From NCBI GenBank assembly GCA_000153445.1, contig CH672396.1, positions 529,668 through 593,667 on the forward strand: a stretch of DNA of 64,000 nucleotides, written 5' to 3'. This document shows, piece by piece, positions 27,047 through 34,531 of this stretch (the first letter of the stretch is position 1; each line of letters begins with the position of its first letter). This stretch comes from a gamma proteobacterium HTCC2207. GTDB lineage: Bacteria; Pseudomonadota; Gammaproteobacteria; Pseudomonadales; Porticoccaceae. The translations under genes were made by a program, and so were the position numbers. The notes below the pieces were generated by a model. The model was not told the DNA's origin, did not search any database, and saw only the letters and a program-made list of their open reading frames with translations.

Positions 27047-27295
27047 TTAGTAGCCGATGATTTTGAGTGCTATGTAGGGCGCAACAATAAATATCAGAGA
27101 CAACATTTTGTAATTGGCTAAATATTTAAAGTAGATCAGGGCAAGCTCTTGCTCTGGAATAGCAAACATCTTGCTATGCATTGAGGTGATCGTCGATTTC
27201 ATTGTCACCAAGGCGATGCTGGCGAAAATTAACATGCCGATATTTAAAATTGAGGCCCATCCGAGTAACTCGGTAAGCTGTGAGACGGTAAACAT
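27047..27295 (-). CDS. Small two-helix membrane protein, DUF6868-like
   Basis: An 82-residue protein with two hydrophobic helices (about 10-32 and 62-80) and a short amphipathic linker. The layout LTELLGWASILNIGMLIF...YKMLSLIFIVAPYIALKII resembles the DUF6868 family as I remember it. Function unknown. ATG has AGGAAT upstream. The 230 bases between it and the GTPase gene hold no gene I can support. Confidence 0.7.
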   Translation of the reverse strand: MFTVSQLTELLGWASILNIGMLIFASIALVTMKSTITSMHSKMFAIPEQELALIYFKYLANYKMLSLIFIVAPYIALKIIGY

Positions 27296-27387
27296 AATAA
27301 TATTCCTGTGTTTTGACTCATGTATTTAGCGCCCAACTAGGGCGCATTGGAACTTGATCCTATTGTTGACAGACCAGGTTGCAGGAC

Positions 27388-27846
27388 TTAAGCAAATAGC
27401 GCCTTAGCCCGCTTTTCGATTTCTTCCATACTCAGGTCTTCTTTGTGTGTGCCGACAAACCAAATATGGCCAAATGGGTCCTGTAATGTGCCGGTGCGAT
27501 CGCCATAGAATTGGTCTTCTACCGAATTGATATCTAAGGCTCCGGCATCAATGGCTTGAGCAAATATTGCATCTACATCATCGACATAGAGATGCACAGC
27601 GACTGTTGATCCCCCCAGGGTTTCGGGGCTTGGCATGGGGCTCTCTGAACAGGCTTCTGACAGCATTATATGAGAATCACCGATTTTGATCTCTGCATGG
27701 GCTATGTCGCCGGTGGGGGTGCTAAGGCGCAGTACTTCGGTTGCGCCAAATGCGAGTTTATAAAATTCGATGGCGTCTTTAGCGCCTGAGATACTGAGGT
27801 AGGCCGTGGCGGTGTGATAGCCCTCTGGGGTGGGTTTTGCTGTCAT
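27388..27846 (-). CDS. VOC-fold (PhnB/glyoxalase-like) protein
   Basis: A 152-residue vicinal oxygen chelate protein of the PhnB/DUF1428-like group: TATAYLSISGAKDAIEFYKLAFGATEV is the first beta-alpha-beta module and AVHLYVDDVDAIFAQAIDAGA the second, with GDRTGTLQDPFGHIWFVGTH at the end. Metal-binding His and Glu are possible but the enzyme activity is unknown. AAGGGAG precedes ATG. It is single, followed by a separate small membrane-protein gene. Confidence 0.85.
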   Translation of the reverse strand: MTAKPTPEGYHTATAYLSISGAKDAIEFYKLAFGATEVLRLSTPTGDIAHAEIKIGDSHIMLSEACSESPMPSPETLGGSTVAVHLYVDDVDAIFAQAIDAGALDINSVEDQFYGDRTGTLQDPFGHIWFVGTHKEDLSMEEIEKRAKALFA

Positions 27847-28020
27847 GTTATTACTCCCTTAATAAAAGTGTCCATTTATTCAAGCGATTTCAAGACTGGC
27901 TTGAGGTTATTTCTGTTCGACGTTTTTAATGCGACTTTTAATGCGACTTTTAATTCCTTCTCAATGCAATTCCTGCCACTACAACAACTTGATACGAGCC
28001 CAGTTAAACTTATTTATAGC

Positions 28021-28467
28021 CTAGTTTGAATTGAGTATCACGGAGCGAATAGCAAAGCCTATTGGCCCCTGACTGATTAAGAGTAATAGGAATGCGGCAT
28101 AAGCGAGTAGTGACGCAGCCATGCTGCCCAGGCCTGCGCCTATACCGCCAAAGATTGCTGTTGTAATAAAGAAGCCTAGTCCCTCAGCATTATTGTCGGT
28201 GGCAACGCTCAAGCCAAAGATGACGCCAGCGAAACCGCCGAGACCGATGCAACCCTCGCGGATTTTTCGCTCCGGGTCTCGCATGATGTGATTTAAGATA
28301 TTCACCATAATGGCGCTGATAACGAGACCGATTGCTGCGCCCACTAGGGGTGATACGTCCATCCATGTGGCGTAGTCATAACCGACAACACCTCCGCCGC
28401 AGGCGACTAGAAAGGTTGCTATGGGGGGCATGGGTTTGGCGGTTTGCTGCTGAGTGCTTGGGTTCAC
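28021..28467 (-). CDS. Glycine-rich membrane protein of unknown function
   Basis: A 148-residue protein with about four hydrophobic segments (near 15-35, 40-58, 76-92 and 105-142), rich in Gly, Ala and Ile (FGGIGAGLGSMAASLLAYAAFLLLL). It starts at GTG with a near-perfect AAGGAG eight bases upstream, which supports it as a real gene. I do not recognise the family. The short cytoplasmic loop MRDPERKIREG is the only charged region. Confidence 0.6.
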   Translation of the reverse strand: MNPSTQQQTAKPMPPIATFLVACGGGVVGYDYATWMDVSPLVGAAIGLVISAIMVNILNHIMRDPERKIREGCIGLGGFAGVIFGLSVATDNNAEGLGFFITTAIFGGIGAGLGSMAASLLAYAAFLLLLISQGPIGFAIRSVILNSN

Positions 28468-28705
28468 TTTAGATCTCCTTATCCAGTGATTGGTGCTCTG
28501 GGTGTTGGGCGAAGCCTGTAATTGCAGCTGTCGCTTTTCCCTTGCAGTTCCTTTGCTTAAGAATATTACTTAACTATTTCTGGCGACTATAGAGCGCCCA
28601 ATTACCCTGATCAAGCGGTTCATCTCCAGTGAGACTGAAATGATTTCCCAGTTGATTTGGGTCATTTTGCAGACTTTAGAATTGACTGGTTGTTAGGGGT
28701 TTTAT

Positions 28706-28727
28706 AAAGCCCCATTGCCGAGGCTTT
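28706..28727 (-). terminator. Predicted terminator of the peroxiredoxin gene
   Basis: On the minus strand AAAGCCTC pairs with GGGGCTTT around GGCAAT, 15 bases after the stop codon, followed by ATAAAA rather than a U-run. An 8-pair helix with one G-U. Confidence 0.5.
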
Positions 28728-28742
28728 CTAATGAGTTTCGTT

Positions 28743-29321
28743 TTATTGGGAATCCAGTCGATCCAACACTTGCTGCAACTGCGTCGCACTGGGTCGCGTC
28801 TTGTAGTCTTCACCTATATAGAACCACTGCACTATGCCCTGGTCGTCGAGTAATATCATAGCGGGATGCGGCAGTTCTTCGTCTTTGCGTATGCCATATA
28901 AATCGGTCACTGCAAGATCGGCGTCAGAGAGGAACTGATAGGGGCGGTCCATGCGCTCGGCCATTTTCTGCATGCCGGTGGCATCGTCTGGGCTAATCGC
29001 CAGCACTTGATAGCCGCGTTTCTCAAGCTCTGGCAGCATGATTTGAATATCTTGCAGATGCCCAACACAGAATGGGCACCAGTGGCCGCGATAGAAAATC
29101 ATTAGAACCTTGTTTCCGCGCAGCTGAGACAGCTTTACCCAATCGTCATTCAGAGATTGCAGAGAAAAATCGGGGGCTGGCAGGCCTACTTCTAATGTCG
29201 CGCTGGCAACATCGCTATATCCGGCCTCTGCGATAATCGCGGTTTCCGATACTGGATCATTGTCACAGGCGGCGAGCAGTGCAACGGCGCACAGCAGGGG
29301 TAAATAGGTTTTTATTTTCAC
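28743..29321 (-). CDS. Lipoprotein peroxiredoxin (AhpC/TSA, PrxQ-like)
   Basis: A 193-residue thioredoxin-fold peroxidase exported as a lipoprotein: the signal ends in LLAAC with Cys19. The catalytic motif is FYRGHWCPFCVGHL, a CxxC in the position of the peroxidatic cysteine, within a typical AhpC/TSA domain (PDFSLQSLND..QVLAISPDDATGMQKM). The start is GTG at 29321 with AAGGA upstream; an earlier frame start would leave 41 non-conserved residues before the signal. It would reduce peroxides in the periplasm, perhaps fed by a thioredoxin-like partner. Confidence 0.85.
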   Translation of the reverse strand: MKIKTYLPLLCAVALLAACDNDPVSETAIIAEAGYSDVASATLEVGLPAPDFSLQSLNDDWVKLSQLRGNKVLMIFYRGHWCPFCVGHLQDIQIMLPELEKRGYQVLAISPDDATGMQKMAERMDRPYQFLSDADLAVTDLYGIRKDEELPHPAMILLDDQGIVQWFYIGEDYKTRPSATQLQQVLDRLDSQ

Positions 29322-29522
29322 AATATCTATCCTTGTGTTGGTTAATGAGTCTTGCTCCTTAAAGGAGAGGCAGATCTTTGCAGTGATTTTAGTCAATGGG
29401 CTGAGGGCTAGCTTATCTGTTGTAGCCCAATAGATGCAAAGCAATACTCTATTTAGGCGATATAGCTTCTATGGAGGGTGATACACTTTGCCACTGTCAT
29501 CAAGCGTGAACCCGCTACAAAC

Positions 29523-29912
29523 ATGAAAGACTGTAACCAATGTGGAAAGTGCTGCATCAAATACGGCGACGGCGCGCTCTCGGCAACCGCGGCCGAAATC
29601 GATATGTGGGAGCTGTTTGAGCCGCATATTTACCAATACGTAAAAGATAATGAAATTTGGTTTTCTCCAGATACTGGCGTACAGCTGACTCGCTGCCCTT
29701 TTCTTGAGATTGAACCCGGTCAGGGTAAAGAAAAATATACCTGCTCTATCTACCAAAGCAGACCTGAAGACTGCAGGCACTATCCAAGCAATATTGCGGA
29801 AATGGTTCGAGATGAATGCGAAATGATTGAGGTTAAAGACTTGGCTGACGTTAAAAAGGCGCAATCTACATTGGATGACTTAATGGAAGATAGCCGGCCA
29901 AGAAGGCGGTAA
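29523..29912 (+). CDS. YkgJ-family cysteine cluster protein
   Basis: A 129-residue zinc/iron chelatase-type (YkgJ, CxxCxxCC) protein. The N-terminal KDCNQCGKCCIKYGDG and the later CPFLE, YTCSIYQSRPEDCRHYP clusters give at least eight conserved cysteines. The family binds an Fe-S cluster or zinc; its role is unsettled. The ATG at 29523 begins the conserved part; a GTG 45 bases upstream extends the frame. The gene is divergent from the peroxiredoxin gene. Confidence 0.85.
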   Translation: MKDCNQCGKCCIKYGDGALSATAAEIDMWELFEPHIYQYVKDNEIWFSPDTGVQLTRCPFLEIEPGQGKEKYTCSIYQSRPEDCRHYPSNIAEMVRDECEMIEVKDLADVKKAQSTLDDLMEDSRPRRR

Positions 29913-29973
29913 AGCGTTTAGACTTGGAACGGCTGATAGCCGTCCCAAGCCCTGACTTGCATAGGTGTTGCAA

Positions 29974-30138
29974 CTATTTCAGGACTAGCCATAGAGCATG
30001 CAATATGCCCGGCACATAGAAAAAAAGGCAGAGCACGATATTTATAAGAAGATCCTTACCTGCACCGTTGTTAAGAAATACCGCTCCTGGTGGTAGTAGG
30101 ATTGCCAGAATTACCAATAGTGTTTTGTTTATATCAAG
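29974..30138 (-). CDS. Pmp3/YqaE family small membrane protein without a normal start codon
   Basis: The frame reads (x)DINKTLLVILAILLPPGAVFL followed by KDLLINIVLC and FYVPGILHALWLVLK, a complete Pmp3/YqaE protein of about 54 residues with two membrane helices. Where the initiator Met should stand (before Asp-Ile-Asn-Lys) the codon is CTT. A GGAGG ribosome site lies just upstream. One extra G would turn TTGAT into TTG-GAT and restore a TTG start, so this is a one-base deletion, a sequencing error, or an ATA start at 30130-30132. Pmp3 proteins affect membrane potential and salt tolerance. Coordinates include the CTT codon. Confidence 0.65.
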   Translation of the reverse strand, partial: LDINKTLLVILAILLPPGAVFLNNGAGKDLLINIVLCLFFYVPGILHALWLVLK

Positions 30139-30203
30139 ATACCTCCGTCAGTGATCGGTTGCCAAATTTTGTACTGGTTGAATGCAACCAAAGAGTCTGT
30201 TTG

Positions 30204-30224
30204 TGAGGTCGCCCGCTGACCTCA
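30204..30224. other. Hairpin upstream of pmp3
   Basis: TGAGGTC (30204-30210) and GACCTCA (30218-30224) form a perfect 7-pair stem around a GC-rich seven-base loop. It would lie in the leader of the pmp3-type gene, about 65 bases before the start. There is no U-tract. Confidence 0.45.
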
Positions 30225-30371
30225 TTATTATCGGACGTTTAATTGATAGATCATTTTTGGGTTTAAAGCCTAATAAAACGGTTATTGCCATGCGTAACAA
30301 ATCGTCTTTTAGGCGTTATTGAATCTGGCGAGGTGCAAAACTGCTCTACCAAGCTAAAATAAATCAAAAAG

Positions 30372-30494
30372 ATACTGATGCCCTGAGAATAACTATTACA
30401 GAGTATCCATCAGTATTCCTTGGTTCACATGGGGTGTACATTCTTGTACGCGATATTTAACAAGGAACTATAGGTTCCTACTCGACGGGCATCA
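30372..30494 (-). ncRNA. Possible structured RNA element between yaeQ and pmp3
   Basis: This covers much of the 378-base gap between yaeQ and pmp3. Read on the minus strand, TGATGCCC (30494-30487) pairs with GGGCATCA (30383-30376), enclosing hairpins AGGAAC/GTTCCT (30463-30468 with 30474-30479) and GTAC/GTAC near 30436-30449. A competing helix, ATACTGATG (30416-30408) with CATCAGTAT (30380-30372), shares five bases with the closing helix and is followed by a U-rich run. Two exclusive folds before a U-tract resemble a riboswitch or attenuator. I recognise no known class, so this is a structural inference only. The rest of the gap holds a small hairpin at 30204 and no gene. Confidence 0.35.
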
Positions 30495-30516
30495 ATACCG
30501 TTGGTCGGTTTCCGTG

Positions 30517-31053
30517 CTAGCGCAACTTCTCCGGCGTAAAACTCAAATTCTTTTCACCCGAATCCCAAGTCACCTCCCCATCCTGCAAGCTAATCTGCAC
30601 ATCCATATTCCGCTGCACAAGCTTGGATAGAGCTTCAGTAGTCTCTGTGTCTATATGAAAAACACTAATATTCTTAAACCGTGCAAGAGGAGCTTCCATC
30701 TGCTTCCACCACATCTCGGCGGAGCCGCTGCCATAGGTGTAAACAATCACTTGCTGCGATCGTCCACTGGCTTTCTTAAGGCGTTTTTCACTGGGCAGGC
30801 CCAGTTCAATCCAGAGTTCGATATCGTCGCTCAGGCTTTTTTGCCAGAGGTCCGGTTCGTCGTCGGTGCTAAGGCCTTTGGTGAAGGTTAGGCTTTCGCT
30901 GGCTTGGAGGGCGAAAACTAGAAGACGAACCATTAGGCGTTCGTCTGTTTCGGAGGGATGTTGCGCTAAGGTGAGGCTGTGCTGTTGGTAGTAGTGGCGG
31001 TCCATATCGATGACATTAAGTTCTGCTTTGCAGATGCGTGCGCTGAGTGCCAT
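30517..31053 (-). CDS. yaeQ: YaeQ family protein
   Basis: A 178-residue protein matching YaeQ along its length: MALSARICKAELNVIDMDRHYY, HPSETDERLMVRLLVFAL, FTKGLSTDDEPDLW, ELWIELGLPSEKRLKKASGRS and the W-rich WWKQ. The fold is a compact PD-(D/E)xK nuclease-like domain; the acidic and Lys residues of DEPDLW..IELGLPSEKRLKK fit that motif. Its role is not established (RfaH-related suppression has been reported in E. coli). The gene is followed 23 bases later by the structured region. Confidence 0.9.
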   Translation of the reverse strand: MALSARICKAELNVIDMDRHYYQQHSLTLAQHPSETDERLMVRLLVFALQASESLTFTKGLSTDDEPDLWQKSLSDDIELWIELGLPSEKRLKKASGRSQQVIVYTYGSGSAEMWWKQMEAPLARFKNISVFHIDTETTEALSKLVQRNMDVQISLQDGEVTWDSGEKNLSFTPEKLR

Positions 31054-31133
31054 GTGGACCTGACCTTTTACCTAATGGGTGAGCGCGCCAGTGTAGCCTA
31101 AGTCTGTGGTGATTGGTGGACTGTGATTGGCTG

Positions 31134-31328
31134 TTAGAAGCCGTCGTCTTCCTGAGTCACTTGGACACTGACATAGTCGCCTTGGACCTCGGTTTGAATC
31201 AGTATGGGGCGGCAGCAGACGGAGCAGTCTTCGGTGTAGAGTTGTGACTCTGAGGGGTCCACGAGGACCGTGATGCTCTCCCAACAGAAGGGGCAGGTGA
31301 TCTGTTCTTCGTGGAGTTGAAAGTGCAT
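31134..31328 (-). CDS. CPXCG-motif cysteine-rich small protein
   Basis: A 64-residue zinc-ribbon-like protein. CPFC at 12-15 and CSVCC-RPI at about 35-42 are the two metal knuckles, with the typical EDC between. Belongs to the CPXCG-motif cysteine-rich family found beside diverse housekeeping genes, function unknown. It sits between the hydrolase gene and yaeQ on the same strand. Confidence 0.85.
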   Translation of the reverse strand: MHFQLHEEQITCPFCWESITVLVDPSESQLYTEDCSVCCRPILIQTEVQGDYVSVQVTQEDDGF

Positions 31329-31353
31329 AACTGATCCTATTGGTGCCTACTAA

Positions 31354-32454
31354 TTAGTCTAGATCTTTGAGCGGATGCTGCTCCTCTGACCAGGGGCTGC
31401 TGAAAAACGGCTCGACCATATCGCGGGTAATATCTTCTATACGGGCTGGCTTCCAGATTGGCGCATGGTCTTTGTCGACGGCCAGTGCGCGGATACCCTC
31501 TACGGTTTCACTGCTGGTGCCGCTGCGGCCCAAATGCTCTGTGTGGAAGCAGTGGTGGACTATATTGCGCTCCATGCGCAGGTCGTCGGCCATGGTGAGT
31601 TGGCGGCCGCGACGGATCTGTTCGAGGCTCACATGCAACATAAGCGGTGACCGTTGACGCAGGCAGGCCAATGTCTTTGATGCCCATTCGCCGTCCGCTT
31701 GTTCTAGGGCGTTGATCATGTCCATTACTGTGGGTAGTGCAAAAATGCTGTCGATCTGTGGGTCTTGCCATGCGGGTGCGGTGACCGGTGAGGGTAGGCT
31801 GACGAGATCAGAGAGTTGCTCGAAGCGCTCTATGGCGCTGAGCTCGGTGTTGGCGGTGAGGCTGTCCCAGAGATCGGGCATGGAGTCGCTGGCGACTAGG
31901 CCGTCGGCAAGATCTGCTGCAAGGGCGTCGCCGCCGACTAGCATCTGTCCTGTTAGGGCAAGGTATTCACCTAGGTGACCGGGACAGCGGCTTAGGAAAA
32001 AACCGCCGCCGACATCGGGGAAGAGGCCGATATTGGTCTCTGGCATGGCCATCTTGGTGCGCTCGCTAACGATTCGCAGGTCGGCGCCCTGTGCCAGGCC
32101 CATGCCGCCTCCCATAATCACGCCGTCCATAAAGGCGACGTAGGGTTTTGGGTAGCTGTAGAGTAAATTATTAAGACTGTATTCCGCCGTGAAAAACGCT
32201 TCTAGGGCAGGGTCTTCGGCGATGGCGGCATCGTGAAAAAAGCGGATATCACCACCGGCACAGAAGGCGCCAAATACGCCGCGTTTGTTGCTGCCGCGGA
32301 TGGCGACGACGTCTACGCTGGCATCGTCGCGAAAGTCTGTGAACACTGCGGTGAGGTCGATAACCATCTGCAGTGACAGGGCATTTAAGGCTTCGGGGCG
32401 GTCTAGGGTGATAAGGCCGACGCCGGCAACGATCTCGCTTTGAATTTGGCTCAA
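31354..32454 (-). CDS. 3-hydroxyisobutyryl-CoA hydrolase (enoyl-CoA hydratase/isomerase family)
   Basis: A 366-residue crotonase-fold enzyme of the HIBYL-CoA hydrolase subgroup, longer than ordinary enoyl-CoA hydratases because of the C-terminal ECH_2 extension. Oxyanion-hole segments are FCAGGDIRFF and GVIMGGGMGLAQG; the MPETNIGLFPDVGGGFFLSR segment carries the subgroup Glu and Asp. It removes CoA from 3-hydroxyisobutyryl-CoA in valine breakdown. No other valine genes are nearby. A CoA-ester isomerase is the alternative. Confidence 0.8.
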   Translation of the reverse strand: MSQIQSEIVAGVGLITLDRPEALNALSLQMVIDLTAVFTDFRDDASVDVVAIRGSNKRGVFGAFCAGGDIRFFHDAAIAEDPALEAFFTAEYSLNNLLYSYPKPYVAFMDGVIMGGGMGLAQGADLRIVSERTKMAMPETNIGLFPDVGGGFFLSRCPGHLGEYLALTGQMLVGGDALAADLADGLVASDSMPDLWDSLTANTELSAIERFEQLSDLVSLPSPVTAPAWQDPQIDSIFALPTVMDMINALEQADGEWASKTLACLRQRSPLMLHVSLEQIRRGRQLTMADDLRMERNIVHHCFHTEHLGRSGTSSETVEGIRALAVDKDHAPIWKPARIEDITRDMVEPFFSSPWSEEQHPLKDLD

Positions 32455-32550
32455 GGGGTAATTCTCCTGGCGGTGCTTTTGATGACAATATTAATAACGC
32501 TATTAATCACACTATTGATAACGCTATGTATTAAAAGTATTGGCAAGCAG

Positions 32551-32588
32551 CAAAAAACAAAACCGCCCAACAGTGGCCTATTGAGCGG
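32551..32588 (-). terminator. Rho-independent terminator of the carotenoid/retinal operon
   Basis: On the minus strand CCGCTCAATAG pairs with CTGTTGGGCGG (11 pairs, two G-U) around GCCA and is followed by TTTTGTTTTTTG. It lies about 80 bases after the fni stop and is the clearest terminator of this strand, marking the end of the rhodopsin-crt-blh-fni unit. Confidence 0.85.
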
Positions 32589-32670
32589 CTAGATATATAT
32601 AGCAGTAGCTAGTTTAAACGGTTGTGAAATCTGCAGCTAGCGCTGTTTTGATTCCCACCCTATGGATTTT

Positions 32671-33678
32671 TTAGATTGACAGCAGGGGAGCTGATTGCAA
32701 TCTTTTGAGATTGGCACTGCCGGTTAAAAACATCGCCCAGCGCAGTTGTTCACGAAAGATTTCAATCTTTTCAATTACCGCGTCTGTGGATTCCAGCGCG
32801 GGCTGCAAAAACGGCTGTGCCATGGCGCTCATATTGGCACCGAGTCGCAGGCTGCGAGCTATATCCAGTCCATCTCGAAGTCCACCAGAGGCAATCAGGC
32901 CAAGCTGACTGGATTGGCTGCGCACCTGGGGAATCAGTTGCGCAGTGTCCATGCCCCAGTCGATAAAAGGCGCGGCGATCTGCTGTTCGCGCGTTTGTTG
33001 GATGCGCGCACTTTCGATGCTGGCCCAGCTGGTGCCGCCGCGACCGGCGATTTCAATCCAGCTGACACCCACATCAATTAGGCGCTGAGCAGAGCTTGGA
33101 CCAATACCTGAGCCCACTTCTTTGATAATCACTGGCACACTCAGGGTGGCGCAGCATTCTTCGATGGCGGCGAGCACACCACGCCAATCGCGATCGCCGT
33201 CAGGTTGCACTAGCTCTTGTAGAGGATTGAGATGGATAATCATGGCATTGGCTTCGATGCTGTCCACCGCGCGCTGGGCTAATTCGACGCCATGTTGCTG
33301 CAGTTGAGTGCCGCCAAGATTGCCCAACAGTATCGCCTTGGGTGCCCAGCGGCGCACATCTTGGGCAAGTCCATCTTGCAATGCGGCGCGCTGCGATCCC
33401 ACTGCCATAGGAATCTGCGCTTGCTCGGCAGCTTCCGCGAGATGACGGTTGATAGATTCGCCGTGCTCACAGCCGCCGGTCATGGCGCCAATAATCAGTG
33501 GAGCCGAACAGTATTGGTTGAGAAATATCGCCGAACAGTCCACTTCGCTCACTAGTAGTTCTGGCAGTGCATTGTGTTCGAATTGAATTCGATCAAAGCC
33601 GGCACTTAAAGCCCCTTGGTGCTCGGCTTGCAGCGCCAAATTAATATGGTCAGCTTTGCGTTGGCTTATCTCAGTCAT
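32671..33678 (-). CDS. fni: Type 2 isopentenyl-diphosphate delta-isomerase
   Basis: A 335-residue FMN-dependent isomerase converting IPP to DMAPP. Recognised from RKADHINLAL at the start, GAMTGG, PMAVGSQRAAL, NLGGTQLQQHG, the metal/phosphate region IHLNPLQELVQPDGDRDW, VIIKEVGSGI, AGRGGTSWASIE and ASGGLRDGLDIARSLRLGA. True start is the ATG at 33678, overlapping blh by eight bases; the longer frame is the blh region read in another frame. It is last in the rhodopsin cluster and supplies precursor for carotenoid synthesis. Confidence 0.92.
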   Translation of the reverse strand: MTEISQRKADHINLALQAEHQGALSAGFDRIQFEHNALPELLVSEVDCSAIFLNQYCSAPLIIGAMTGGCEHGESINRHLAEAAEQAQIPMAVGSQRAALQDGLAQDVRRWAPKAILLGNLGGTQLQQHGVELAQRAVDSIEANAMIIHLNPLQELVQPDGDRDWRGVLAAIEECCATLSVPVIIKEVGSGIGPSSAQRLIDVGVSWIEIAGRGGTSWASIESARIQQTREQQIAAPFIDWGMDTAQLIPQVRSQSSQLGLIASGGLRDGLDIARSLRLGANMSAMAQPFLQPALESTDAVIEKIEIFREQLRWAMFLTGSANLKRLQSAPLLSI

Positions 33679-34531
33679 GTTGCTGGTCTTCTTGTTGTTG
33701 CCCGTGAATAAAATCAACCAGCACCATATGGGGCACTGTGAGTGCGGCGAGGCCAATAAAGGTCAACTGTAAAAGCGCCGGAGTTATAGCTGTTACGGAT
33801 GCCGAGGCGGTGTCGGTCTGCAAGACAAAATAAACTCCTGCGGCAGCGTAGGCCAGCAGGCTATAAATTAGCGTTTCATTGGCGCTGCGGCGGCGATCTG
33901 CCTGGGCAATATTGCGCCAGATACGCTGCATATGGCTGCGACTGTGCCAGAGACAAAAATACAGTGCAAAGCTGACTAGAGGCGGCAGCAGATAAGCCAG
34001 TGCAATCAATACTGACAGGCTGAGCAGTGACTTGCGCCAGCGCGGTTGGTAAATGCTGTAGATAACATAGGCGAATAGGCAGGCAGCCCAGGGCAGTCGC
34101 AACTGATTAATTTGCTTGACTAGCCAGAGGCTGCTTTCGGTCCCTACCAAGGCTGCAAACAGCGGCTCTACCGAGCTACTTTGCAAAACCGGTATAGCGA
34201 TCACCACTAGGCCGCCGTGAGCAATCAGCGGCACCCAAGCGTCTTTTGACGAGGGCGGGCTTATATGCCGAATATCGCTGCTGCCAAAGTGCAGCGCTGA
34301 GATGACCAGAAAAAATATTAGGCTGGGCAGCGGATACAACCACCAGAGGCCGGCAACGCTGGCAGCCAACAGCAAATACAAAATATGAAACAGCATCCAT
34401 GGCAGTGTGCCGCTGGGCCAGCCGACGCGTCGTGCTACTGCGCCATCGAGACCGCCGTGGGGCACGCCGATTATTAGAATCGCCGCAATCGCTATAAGCG
34501 ATGCATTGGATAAGAGAGCTAAGTCAGGCAC
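33671..34531 (-). CDS. blh: Brp/Blh family beta-carotene 15,15'-dioxygenase
   Basis: Integral membrane enzyme cleaving beta-carotene into two retinals. About 286 residues with six to eight helices. Conserved IIGVPHGGLDGAVARR near the N-terminus, ISALHFGSSD, FALYFCLWHSRSHMQR and LTVPHMVLVD carry the His residues thought to bind the catalytic iron. I place the start at GTG 34531 (eight-base overlap with crtY, like the blh-fni overlap); a GTG at 34573 would add 14 residues. It is the step between the crt genes and the rhodopsin. Confidence 0.9.
   Translation of the reverse strand: MPDLALLSNASLIAIAAILIIGVPHGGLDGAVARRVGWPSGTLPWMLFHILYLLLAASVAGLWWLYPLPSLIFFLVISALHFGSSDIRHISPPSSKDAWVPLIAHGGLVVIAIPVLQSSSVEPLFAALVGTESSLWLVKQINQLRLPWAACLFAYVIYSIYQPRWRKSLLSLSVLIALAYLLPPLVSFALYFCLWHSRSHMQRIWRNIAQADRRRSANETLIYSLLAYAAAGVYFVLQTDTASASVTAITPALLQLTFIGLAALTVPHMVLVDFIHGQQQEDQQHD

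Noticed and set aside
30335-30356. tRNA D-arm-like word (minus strand TAGCTTGGTAGAGCAG)
   Set aside because: The D-loop is too short, and no acceptor stem, anticodon arm or TpsiC arm can be drawn around it. At most a remnant or a chance match.
32671-33756. fni extended upstream to 33756
   Set aside because: The extra residues are the blh coding sequence in another frame; the conserved protein starts at ATG 33678.
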